A stretch of 64,000 bases of DNA from positions 1-64,000 of the forward strand of contig JABVXU010000068.1 in NCBI GenBank assembly GCA_013365365.1. The letters are read 5' to 3'. The first letter of the stretch is position 1, and each line of letters opens with the position of its first letter. The notes beneath the pieces are model-generated. The model was not told where the DNA came from, made no database searches, and saw only the letters and a program-made list of their open reading frames with translations. Source of the stretch: Cruorifilaria tuberocauda. Lineage: Eukaryota > Nematoda > Chromadorea > Rhabditida > Onchocercidae. Made by a program: the position numbers and the translations under genes. Shown piece after piece: positions 38,017-48,188 of the stretch.

Positions 38017-40130
38017 TTAAGAATCAACTTTTGCAAAGAATAGTTTGCCTCTAACACAGCGTTTGATTAAGAAAACACGGTAACCCTTTTTGGCTGAATC
38101 ATTTGCGGGACGCATTCGACCTCTGGAGATTATTCGTGGTGCTTTCTTGCAATAGAACTCTGAGATTTTCGTTTTTCTCATTTTTCTTTCCATTTTCCTA
38201 GAAATACGGGAGTTCATCAATTACCACTCATACATGAAAAGAGTAAAATAGAATGCAAAAAGGATGATGATATGCCGGCCAACGGCAAAATACCAGTGGC
38301 AGTAGGCAGTAGTGTCGGGCGATTCTCTCTAATTTTACCTCTTACGGTCATAAGAGGATAGATTCAGGTGGCTGGTATTTGTGATCCTAATACATTCTCT
38401 CTGCTGTGATTGCAGATTACTATGATAGCTTTAGCAAGATTAATCCAAAAGAAGTCGGGAAGAAATAGATACCAATGAGATATCACGGAATGGACATCAT
38501 GATGAATTGTCACAAAGAAATTGATGTGGTCACTCTTTTCATGGAACTGATCTCTTAATTCTTTAGAAAATATGCATGCGTCTTGCATTTTGCTCTCGCA
38601 TATTTCTCAAAGTTACCAGTTATTCCTATCTGCATGGCGGTGACACTACACGATCATCTTATCATGCACTGCTTCACTTTTGCCTTATTGATGCTCGATA
38701 GTGAAGTGAGAAATGGCACACCTTTATGCTATAGAGTGGTACTTACGAAGTACATGTAGGCCACATATCATTTACGTCACTTTGTTTCATAAATATCTTT
38801 TCTGCAACGTATTCCTTTCGTTCTTTCATTGTACAGTTGTGGTACTTTACATCCTGATGAAATCGTGTGTAATTACACAGAAATAATTTTTGAACGAAGA
38901 AAAAAGATAAAAAAACGAGATCGGAGGCAAAATTATTGCATCACATAAGTTATAGGAAATGTACATTCGCCCGCGGAAAAAAATTGATAAAATGCTGCAA
39001 ATACAGCCGATCACAATTCATCTTCTTACAGAACTTTGAACGGTTTTCCGACAGCGTACAGTTTCACGTTTGAAATCTGCAATGAATCTCTTTGATATAA
39101 TTATGTCTGTTTTAAAATATTTCCTTTGTAACTATATTCATCATTTATTTTTGCCACGGATCCATGCCATCTGATGAAAGCAATCACTAAATCTGAATGT
39201 TAAACTACAAACTATCACGGAATTTCCCTATTCTTTTCTTGATTTCTTGATCATTTGTTTACTTAAACGATTAAGTGCTTTTCAAATAATTTGCAAAAGA
39301 TATATTAGTTGCCAGCGTGAAATCTTTATAATTTAATCAATTCCTTTTTGATAGCAGAAGTAACGAATTTTGCAAATTTAAGGAATGAAAAGGTAAATAT
39401 AACTAATTCATCCGGATCGTCACCAAGCCACTTGTGACATGGAAACTGATATAGGATATGGTGCATATGTTCAATGATATAGACAGAATGCAATAGCCAA
39501 GGTTTGCAGTCACCCTTTTTTTGATGCCATACTTCCAGTGATTTGAGCTTCGATAATGGACTTTGATCAATTAACAAGAATAAATCCGACTGCAAATAAA
39601 GCAGATGATGGGATGATCTAATTGATATTCGGTATTTGAAGTGAGCTATTTAACTCGTAATACATGAAAAGCCACTGAAAAATCCCATCCCACTAACTTT
39701 ACATGCACAGCCTTTCGACGATATCAAACAAGTCACGAAATGTGTTACTGAGCGACGTGAAAATTCAAATCCCTTTCTTTTCCCTTGCTTTCCTTATCAC
39801 TCTACTTCAGTTTGAAAAATTTAGCTTACGTGGCCGCGTTGAAATTTCTTCCGATGACTAATTGAACACTTCAGACGCACCTTGTCCGTTTTTTTACCTT
39901 CAACATCTGTTAACTGCAAAAGTAGCATTTGTTCCTATTTAATGTTAAGTATGCTCTAATTAATAATACTAAGTACAAAATTGATATTAGAAAAACTGAA
40001 CGAAGACAAACAACAAGCATACTTGTACAAATATATTTGCTGTAGTTCCAGCGTTTTCCTTACCACTTGTTCGAACTACTACCGAGTAAGCACAATCTAT
40101 GCCCGACCCGGGATAAGATAGTTCTCCCAT
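38017..40130 (-). CDS. PLAT/LH2-domain protein
   Basis: PLAT domains are beta-sandwiches that bind lipids or membrane partners. Exons 40130-40023, 39913-39830, 39589-39404, 38853-38747 and 38197-38017 join in frame to 221 residues. Visible PLAT signatures in order are YSVVVRTSGKENAGTTANIF, KFQRGH, LEVWHQKKGD with PWLL, and YQFPCHKWLGDD. The tail after the domain is basic. If the exon 4 donor is not used, a TAA follows at once (38743), giving 162 residues, so both ends are uncertain. Upstream, 40376-40278 is an exon-like segment (TTTCAG acceptor, GTACGT donor) whose frame encodes a hydrophobic stretch. It could precede the domain through the in-frame acceptor at 40137, making a membrane-anchored protein as in polycystins. 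Neither lipoxygenase nor polycystin channel sequence is visible. The start codon is a guess. Confidence 0.75.
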
Positions 40131-40277
40131 AGTTACCTTCAATTTTAAAGATTTGTTGCAGATAGCCGGAGTGTAAAACAATTTGAATCAAATAATTCAT
40201 TTCTTTTCTCTTAAACCAATGACTCATGCTCAGTTTAAATTTCGGTCAAATCTTAAAAATTAAAGGAAATTACGTAC

Positions 40278-40376
40278 CAAAATGAAGACAAATACTGCAA
40301 TGCAATAGAAACGAAATGTTGAGCAACAAATAGTACAAACTATTTTTACAACTCTCAGTAAACCGACCCTCCTGAG
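40278..40376 (-). other. Possible 5' exon of the PLAT gene encoding a hydrophobic segment
   Basis: Bounded by AATTTCAG and a GTACGT donor, 33 codons long in phase 0. The in-frame translation contains a Cys-rich hydrophobic run ending FRFYCIAVFVFIL. A second frame is also open, so coding is unproven. Confidence 0.35.
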
Positions 40377-41751
40377 CTGAAATTATTGCAAAAATGGATA
40401 AATTTTGTAACTGATAAATACTTATATACTCTTCGCCGTCAACTTCGTAAATTTCATTTGATCAACTGGATTTCTGTGATGTATTCGAGTTAGGAAAAAA
40501 TTTAGTAAAAATGACTTCGAAACGGAACTCTCAAAATGATCAACTTTAACCTGTGCTTGTATTCAATTAGCAAAATTATTATTTTCCCCTTATAAAAAAT
40601 AATAAACCAATAGCTACGACATAATATTGACCACAGAATAGAACTTTATCAGAAATGAAGCGCAACGCTGTCCACTCGATTTACTTTTGAGAAGTAAAAA
40701 TCATCACCCGTAATAGCAATTGCAGTGACTATTGAAAGATAGTCAAAAAGTCCACATCTTAATTTCATTGCCTTCAACAGTATAAGGCCAGGTGTGATTC
40801 TTAGATACATAAGAATTCAAACGAAAACGGTGTTGTGTGAGTCTTCTAAACATGGAATTTCTTTATGTACATTAATAGTAATATTTATTGTACAGAAATA
40901 TGACGAACCGAAGTATATACTGCTCAAATGTTTAGCCAAGTTCATGTCAAAACTCAATAAACTACTTTAGTGATATATTTTTACGAATTTAAGAAATTGA
41001 ATAATCTTTTTCCTCTCTTCGCAATCACTAAACCCGGTGATCTTTTTATATGGAACATCTTATTTTTTAATTTGTTCCAGAGCTAAACTTAAAATGGTAC
41101 ATTACAATTTGATCTATAAATTAACATGCTATTCATTAAATTATACGTCTATTAAATTAAAACCACATAAAGCAATAGGCATGATTCGAGCTACTGTATA
41201 AAGATGGTCAAAACAGCTAATATAATAACAGTAAATCAATTTCTAAATACATAAATAGAACATATACTTTGCTAAAAACGGATCTATGGTATTTGAATAC
41301 TTATCTCATATATTAATTTTCTAAATTAAAAAAAAACTGCGATTATGAAAATAAATGAAATTTTTTAACCGAACTGATTGATTGATTACACTACTTAACT
41401 TGAACTAATTTAATATTAATATTATGATATTAACATTTCCTGAAGACTAGTGAAACGAGCAAAACATGAAGAAATAGTTTTTTACTTCTCAGCATATATT
41501 CGAAATGGATTTTAGAATGGACAATTTGTACAGTTTTAGTTATACAAAAAAACGAAGGACATCAATATCAACATCGTTGTTTCACCGTTCATGAAAATTT
41601 GAAAATTTGACAATTGGATATACGTAGTCTATTTTAAAATATACTTACATTCTCATATAAAGAATGATTTCTATTCAAAAAAATTTTCATTGTTCAATCA
41701 AATATTGCAATGTACAGATCTTATTCTTAACATTCAAAAAATGAAACGAAT
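40377..41751. other. No gene seen
   Basis: AT-rich stretch between the stop of the 481-residue minus-strand protein and the PLAT gene. It presumably holds the 3'UTR of one and the promoter or 5' exons of the other. Confidence 0.45.
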
Positions 41752-43197
41752 TTAGCGATAATAACGAGGTGATAGAATAAACTCACCCGAAGAAGTATTC
41801 AACTTCGAAAGAGGCTGGTAAAGAAAGAAAGTTTCCTCTGGAGATGAATCATGGCATCTTGGATCTTCTTCATCATCACTAGGATTTCTCGCTTTCTCAC
41901 TTTTATTCCTCGATATCGCGTCCACAATTTTTTTCATTGGCTCAGAATCCATAAGATGAGCAGTCCCGAGATTGCCAACATTCTTCACCAACGTACAACA
42001 GAATCCCCACTGTTCAACACTCGAGATCAGCGTAACTTTTCTTATCGGATGCTGTTTCGGTTCTTCACATTTCCACATAACTAAATCTGACGAACTAATA
42101 AACAAACGTTTTTTGAGGATTTCTGCAAGTTTACTTAATCGATGATACTGTCTTTGATACTGTGTCGTTTCACTACTCTCCTCTTGCAAATCATATATTT
42201 TCAACTGATTTGTTACTAATGAAGATGTGTTTTGTAGATCATTTGGTTCAATCTCATGAATTGTTACATCGAGAAAGAAATCACGAGATTGTTCACTTCT
42301 AGTAGTAAAACTTTCGGAATCATCAACACATACAGTATAAGTTTGGAAAACATCACTGTCGCTTCGTGTATCTTGTATCATGATAGATTCGTCAGATTCA
42401 GAACTCAATTGAGAACTGATAAAATCTAATTTTGGGAAACTCTCATTGTTTAAATTTTTACAATGAATTTGAGATGGTGGCAGAGTTTCCAAAGATGTTA
42501 GAAAGCCTTCCAAGGAATGGAGACCTGTTGAAGCTGCTGTTGATGGAGATCCATGCAAGTTCGGACTCTGATTTGCTTTTTTACTATTATTTCTGCATTT
42601 CGATTTCAAATGATTGGATTCTTCTTCAATAGTAATAAAAGAGGCAGTAATTTGAGACTGATTGCCAAAAGTTCGACTTTCTTGTGTTGCCTTTGAGCCT
42701 TGTAAAAAAGAAGTCGGACTTTCACTAGATAAAAGCGATTGTTTCGAATCTAATGGAATAACTATGGATTCAAGAGCAATCGGATTAGTATAATGTGAAG
42801 TGCCGATTGCTAGTGAACCTGTACATTTTAACGATGTGAATGTTTCTTCTAAATGTGAGCTTGATCTTTTCAAACATGTAGCTGAACATGCTGTTGGATT
42901 CTTCAGAAATCCATTGACCAGGATTGGCGATAATGGTGGTACTTTTTCTGTGTTTGTTTTCAGTTGGAATGGATTTACTTGTGAGCAAATTAGTGAATTC
43001 GGCAGTACTTGCTGATGGAGGATTGTAATGTTCTCTTTCGTTGAATTTCCTTTCTTTCTAGATTTGATATCAAGATTGGCCACCAAAGAACGATAGACTT
43101 TACGACGACTCCTTTTCAAGTTTGCTTTCCCAACATCTGACAGTTGTTGTGATCGAATAAGCGAACGTTTAGCAAAATCGAATTTTGGCCATTCCAT
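41752..43197 (-). CDS. Unrecognised 481-residue Ser-rich protein
   Basis: I do not recognise a domain. The sequence is one intronless open frame, unusual in this window, beginning MEWPKFDFAKRS. The N-terminus is basic (KRSRRKVYRS). The middle is Ser/Thr/Asn-rich and probably disordered, with acidic clusters such as SSESDES. A more ordered-looking C-terminal third (about 340-440) begins near YHRLSKLAEILKKRL and includes SVEQWGFCCTLV. It is followed by an acidic SDDEEDP tract and the C-terminus SPRYYR. The ATG sits two bases after a strong CATTTTCAG acceptor, which suits a trans-spliced start. The frame also runs on upstream to about 43290. Alternatively it is the last exon of the upstream MEPCE gene: splicing from the donor at 44698 to this acceptor keeps the frame exactly. 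Codon content and length make non-coding status unlikely. Confidence 0.7.
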   Translation of the reverse strand: MEWPKFDFAKRSLIRSQQLSDVGKANLKRSRRKVYRSLVANLDIKSRKKGNSTKENITILHQQVLPNSLICSQVNPFQLKTNTEKVPPLSPILVNGFLKNPTACSATCLKRSSSHLEETFTSLKCTGSLAIGTSHYTNPIALESIVIPLDSKQSLLSSESPTSFLQGSKATQESRTFGNQSQITASFITIEEESNHLKSKCRNNSKKANQSPNLHGSPSTAASTGLHSLEGFLTSLETLPPSQIHCKNLNNESFPKLDFISSQLSSESDESIMIQDTRSDSDVFQTYTVCVDDSESFTTRSEQSRDFFLDVTIHEIEPNDLQNTSSLVTNQLKIYDLQEESSETTQYQRQYHRLSKLAEILKKRLFISSSDLVMWKCEEPKQHPIRKVTLISSVEQWGFCCTLVKNVGNLGTAHLMDSEPMKKIVDAISRNKSEKARNPSDDEEDPRCHDSSPEETFFLYQPLSKLNTSSGEFILSPRYYR

Positions 43198-43199
43198 GT

Positions 43200-43210
43200 C
43201 TGAAAATGAG
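43200..43210 (-). promoter_or_regulatory. Strong splice or trans-splice acceptor
   Basis: CTCATTTTCAG (minus strand) ends two bases before the ATG at 43197. It is either a spliced-leader addition site for a separate gene or the acceptor of a long intron from the MEPCE gene. Confidence 0.5.
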
Positions 43211-43293
43211 AAATGACAATAAAAACGGTTTTGTCCAAATTTCGAATAACCATTGCTTCTGTACTGAAAGAGAAAAAAATTTAACCGAAGCAT

Positions 43294-44660
43294 TTGTTGG
43301 GTTCCACTTTAATTAAATTCCTAGTAATGAGCTTCACGCTATGGGTTATTTAATCATATTAAAAATCAAAGAATAATCGTTCTAATACCACTACACAAAT
43401 TAAAACTGCTATTAAGTTTTCTTAGGAATAAAGTGAACTCTGACAATTTTCTAGATGAAGGAAATATGTTATCTCCACTTTTTGAGTAACATATAATCGC
43501 GTATGTTTTAGTATAATCATAATAATATCTGCTTCTTTATGTAATATAAGCATGAAATTTCATTGCAATTAGAGAATCTTGGTATGCCACAAATATTTTT
43601 AGCTGTTTCAAAGTTATCTGAAAATGACACTTTGAGAAAATGTGCAGCTTTGTAGAGAGAAATCTTCTTCGAATGAAATGTTTTCGAATCAAATAAAAGA
43701 TTATATGGTTAGAAAATATGAGAGGTTTAAATGCCGTAGAATCATTGCAGAATGACACTTCGGAAAAAATATATCCAAACTTTTTGATCACCTCAACGAA
43801 CCTCATTAGCTTTTGGATATAAAACAATATAATCGGACAGCGAACTAGAGAACTCAAGTACCATTAATGTGTGAACTAAACTCGTGTATGCACATCATGC
43901 TTAATTTAAGTATATTGCATCATCAAAATGCTTACTGCCATTAATAAGATCAACGCATAAATCAATAAATTTTAATTTATTGGGCAATTCAAATCTTTGA
44001 AATAATCAAAAAAGACTAACAAATTAATAAAAACAATGCATGACAAATAAAAGAAGCAATGCAAATAGATTTACCGTATCAGGGAACACCAGTAAGCAAA
44101 TTGAAAGCAATTAATTTTGACATTATTTGAATCGATAATTCTGTACAAATTCAAAATTAGTATTAATCAAATATGTCATATTCCTTCCTACAACACTCCA
44201 CACATTTTGCAAAAAGGGAATAAGAACAACTATATCTGCTTAGAATCTTCCTTTTGTGAGAATAAATATATACCTTCTCTGAAACCCTATGAAATACAAA
44301 GCTAGAAGACAAAAAATTTCTAAAATTTTTAAGAAATTCAGAAGGAGAAATTTGACCAAAAGAAAAGATTAACGATAAATAATGCTATAGGAATGAACAA
44401 CCATAACCTACACATTAAATTTTTTTGTTTCAGTTTTTCTTCCAGAAGAACTCAATCATGAATCTGTTTTATTGCAAACACTCTTTTTATCCTGAAAATA
44501 ACTTCGAGGTCCCTCGCGGAAATATTCCCTATATGAGTCTCTAAACAGAAAGAGAAGTCTGCAATCTTCCGTTCTAAATTTCATAAAGAATCTTTCTGAT
44601 AAACTTATGAAATATATTATTGTTGGGATTCGAAATATTCGGCAGAGAAAATGAAAAACG
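43294..44660. other. Intercistronic region or long intron
   Basis: No coding exon was supported. Whether this is an intron or an intergenic region depends on whether MEPCE and the 481-residue protein are fused. Confidence 0.45.
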
Positions 44661-47600
44661 CTAACGATCAGCAAGGTGCAACATAACATTTTCCTTACCT
44701 ACATGTGACCCCGTCGCAATAGGACTTTTAGCTACGTCTTCAGAATCAACATCGCTCTGTGTAAATTCTGTGGGGCAGGTCTTTGAAATCCCTTCATGAT
44801 CATAACAACTAGTTCTGACAAAAGGATTAGATACCCGTTTGTGGTATACTTGAATCGGTCTTTCGAAACCTGAAATTCAATTCTATGCTTCGAGGGAAAA
44901 ATTCAAAGAATAACTGGCAACTCTAAAAGAAATTACAAACTTAAGATTCTAGTGCTCTGAAAGAGATAGATATTACAATGTGAAATGAGATCTTAAATTA
45001 TATCACTCCTAATAATAAAATCAGAAAATTAAAAAACAATAAATTAATGACCATCAAACTAAACAAACTGAAAAACAGGAAAAACACCTTTTGTATGAGC
45101 TTTAGGAGGATCAACACACTGACAGAAATCAAAACCAATATCGACGACCAAATATTCTTGGAATGCATTTGGCATAAATTCAATTGCTTTATATACCTCA
45201 TTGATTTCTTTCTAAAACTCAGATTAGATTACTGGATTGAACACAAAATATACTAATATTTTTTGGAAACTTTTGCTTTAAAATTTGTTTCATCAGTGTT
45301 AAATCGGTGAACAGAGTACGCTACATGAATCCTAACTTACCGTCAGTTTTGCCCGTTTCTTATAAGTTTCGAAGCTTTGCGCCTCCAAGATAAATAGACC
45401 ACCAGGACGAAGATGTCGATAAACACGTTTAAAGAAACGTTTGATTCCAGCGTCTCCCCAGTTCAAATGAATCCACTTAGTGATGCTTAACGCCATGATA
45501 ACATCGTATTCTTCTTTCACCTCAAAATATTTGGAATTCGAATGGTTGCATGAAGGAAAAACAGTAGTTTTATTGCAATGTTCTGGCCAAGTATCGACTA
45601 GCAAAACAAAATCACGTACCGCATCAAGCAGTTCATCCTTTTCCAACACATAATTTTCGCAACGAAACCATATATTATCGGGAAATTTAGTTGAAGCAGT
45701 TATGGGCGGTGCGGAAACTGGTCCATAGCGTTGAGTAAATGATGCTGGGAAACCACCAACAATCTAGATATAAAATTTCTAATCTATCAGTTCCAAACCA
45801 GATAATATGATTCAAAAGAAGTCTCTGAATCATTCTAATAATCAAAATGAGCGCTAAATGCGTCCAAACTTATATAAAAAATGAAATTCGATTTTACTAC
45901 AACAAGAAACTAGGCACTTGAACCGCTGCATAAAATCAGAGGATCTTCAAAACTCGCCGAGCAATTCAATTTTCAGATTAAGTTTGATTATAAAATTTCC
46001 CGAAACAACATGATATGAGAACTGCTTTGAGGACAATTTCCTCAAATTTTGGATTGGTATTTGAAGTATAAATTTTACAATTAAAAATCCAGAAAAACAC
46101 TGAAGGATCAAAAACATACAGGTACATCGCTGTCACAGTAGTGACGTATATTCTTTCGGGCTACACCAACCAAATGAGCATCAATATCAATACCAACGAT
46201 GTTCCTTGGCTCATATTCTTTGGCAATTGAAAGAGTCAAATAGCCAACATTGCAACCTATATCTAAAACCGATTTCTTTTCGAACCATTCCTTCTTTAAT
46301 ACTTTCATCCGCGGATCACGGCTACCTTTTTCAAGACGACTTCCATAATATCGAGTGTAATTACCGTACCGAAATCTACAAAAGAAATTCTCATTTAATT
46401 GCGATATCATTTCATTCCTAATAAATCTGTCACAATGTTCATGCAATATTATCATGTTCATTACAATCCCTGACCAGCGAAATGTATATTTATTCTAATC
46501 CTTAAATAACCCTTCCGTATTCCTGAAACTATTTTCCGAAAAATTTCGGCACTGAGATCATTTCTCATTTCTAGAATATAAAAATAAAAAAGCAGACAAA
46601 GAAAGGAAGTTATAAATTTATGATCAATAAATATTTTTACTACAGAATAAATTATTTCCAACATTAACTACAACTTTAAAAGGGCAACGACTATTCTCAA
46701 ACAAACCTTTTAACTTACTTTTTATCTTCAGGATCTCAAAAATCGTACATAATACAGAGAACTAACCTTTGATTATCTTTGTTTTTTTTCTCCGATTTTT
46801 TCTTTTTCTCGTCTGTTATTTTCTCACCCTCTACTTCGAATATTTCAACTGCTTGTGAACTACTCGCTCCTGTCACCGCTCCAGATGATGGCTGTAGTTT
46901 TTCAGTGCTTTCTTGCACTTTTCGCCCTCTTTTTTCAATTTTTTGATGCAGTAGCCTTTTGGACAAATTTCCACAAAATTTCCTCTTAACAAACATTCGT
47001 AAACAATTAAAAATCTTAATAATGTTATATGAAGATCAATGAAACCAGATACTTTTTCCAGTCTTTTAAATCAAAAATTTTCAAATATTATAATTTGGCA
47101 AAAATTAAAACGATACCACGACTGAAAGAGGTACTGGTGATACAATTGGATCTTCCTGTCTCTTTTCGTTCATACCGATAGCAATACTTCCACGTCGCTT
47201 GGATGAACTTTCGCTGCTGCCCTCAGCTTCTTCTTTCTCTGTCAATTTGCTACTACGTCTTTTTCTGAAAAAAACGCGGAAGAAATACTTCTTGATTTGG
47301 AATTTAAAAATTCCTTCCCAAAAATACTGAAAAAATAATTATAGCATTAACATATTCAATGAAATATCTTATATTGGATAATGCATAATCGTTCTTTAAT
47401 TTTTGTTTAAATATAAATGTTTAGATTTATATCACCATCGAAATTCATATATGTGGAAACAATTTCATTCATAACATTAGGAAAAAGAACCTCCTAGCAC
47501 GATTTTTGTTGACATTTCGTAGATTTAAAGGGTCATGAATATTCTTGGGTATAATGATGTCGACTGGCTTCATATTTTCTGCTTCATCTACTGGCTTCAC

Positions 47601-48172
47601 CGATTTCAAATTTAACGGATCTTTACTGTTACCACCATGAAGATACGGAAAATCGTCAACAGTGCCAGTATATCCAAATCGTCGTCGTTTGTTCCGCGGT
47701 CCAGCATCTTTAAAAAGGGATGGTTTAAGTCATCTTCATAAACTTGATTTTACAAAATAACGGCGATTCAACTCAATTATGATGAAGAGGTGGAATAAGA
47801 TTGAATTTCTGTGAAACAATTATATTAGATCAAAGATGTCTGCCAAAATAACTGTAACATGTGCAATATATTAGGTGAAAATGAACGAGATCATATGCAA
47901 AATAAATCATTAAATTCTTGGATCACTTATAGCATGTTAATGATTCAATTTATTTGTGTTTAATCTGCATGTTTCGCAATGAAATACTTACCTCCACGTG
48001 TTCGACGTTTGAATGGTCGGCTACCGCGACCCCTCCAATGCCCTCGTCCACGCCCACGATAAAATTTCCCCTCACGATGCATACCATCTTCGGTTTGCAC
48101 TTCAGCATCAACGCTTACTGGATGATTTGATTTCAGTGTATCCGATCTCGATTGATCAATAGATTCCTCCAT
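44661..48172 (-). CDS. MEPCE: 7SK snRNA methylphosphate capping enzyme (MEPCE/Bin3 family)
   Basis: MEPCE/Bin3 enzymes methylate the gamma-phosphate at the 5' end of small RNAs, using SAM; in animals 7SK RNA is the main target, linked to P-TEFb control. Exons are 48172-47992, 47707-47491, 47264-47117, 46984-46767, 46375-46120, 45763-45341, 45211-45088 and 44869 onward. An Arg/Gly-rich N-terminus ([11 protein letters not shown]) is followed by DPLNL motifs and DPIVSP, as in vertebrate MEPCE. The catalytic domain starts at [11 protein letters not shown] (256-266). The SAM loop is VLDIGCNVG (291-299). The Bin3 signature [13 protein letters not shown] lies near 432-444, then RHLRPGG and the tail [11 protein letters not shown]. 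About 35 extra residues separate YVLEKDELL from YDVIMALS compared with vertebrates. A CTTTTCAG just upstream of the ATG may be a trans-splice site. The end shown assumes no splicing at the strong donor 44698; if used, the protein extends into the 481-residue frame. Confidence 0.9.
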
Positions 48173-48188
48173 GAACCGTTGATACCTC

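Noticed and set aside
37952..38192. Exon 38193-38029 as the first exon of the zinc-finger gene
   Set aside because: The joins I tried are out of frame on careful counting, whereas the same segment joins the PLAT exon 4 in phase.
38364..38588. Minus-strand 74-codon frame with HINFFVTIHHD
   Set aside because: No acceptor/donor pair links it in phase to the PLAT or zinc-finger exons. It more likely lies in an intron or promoter.
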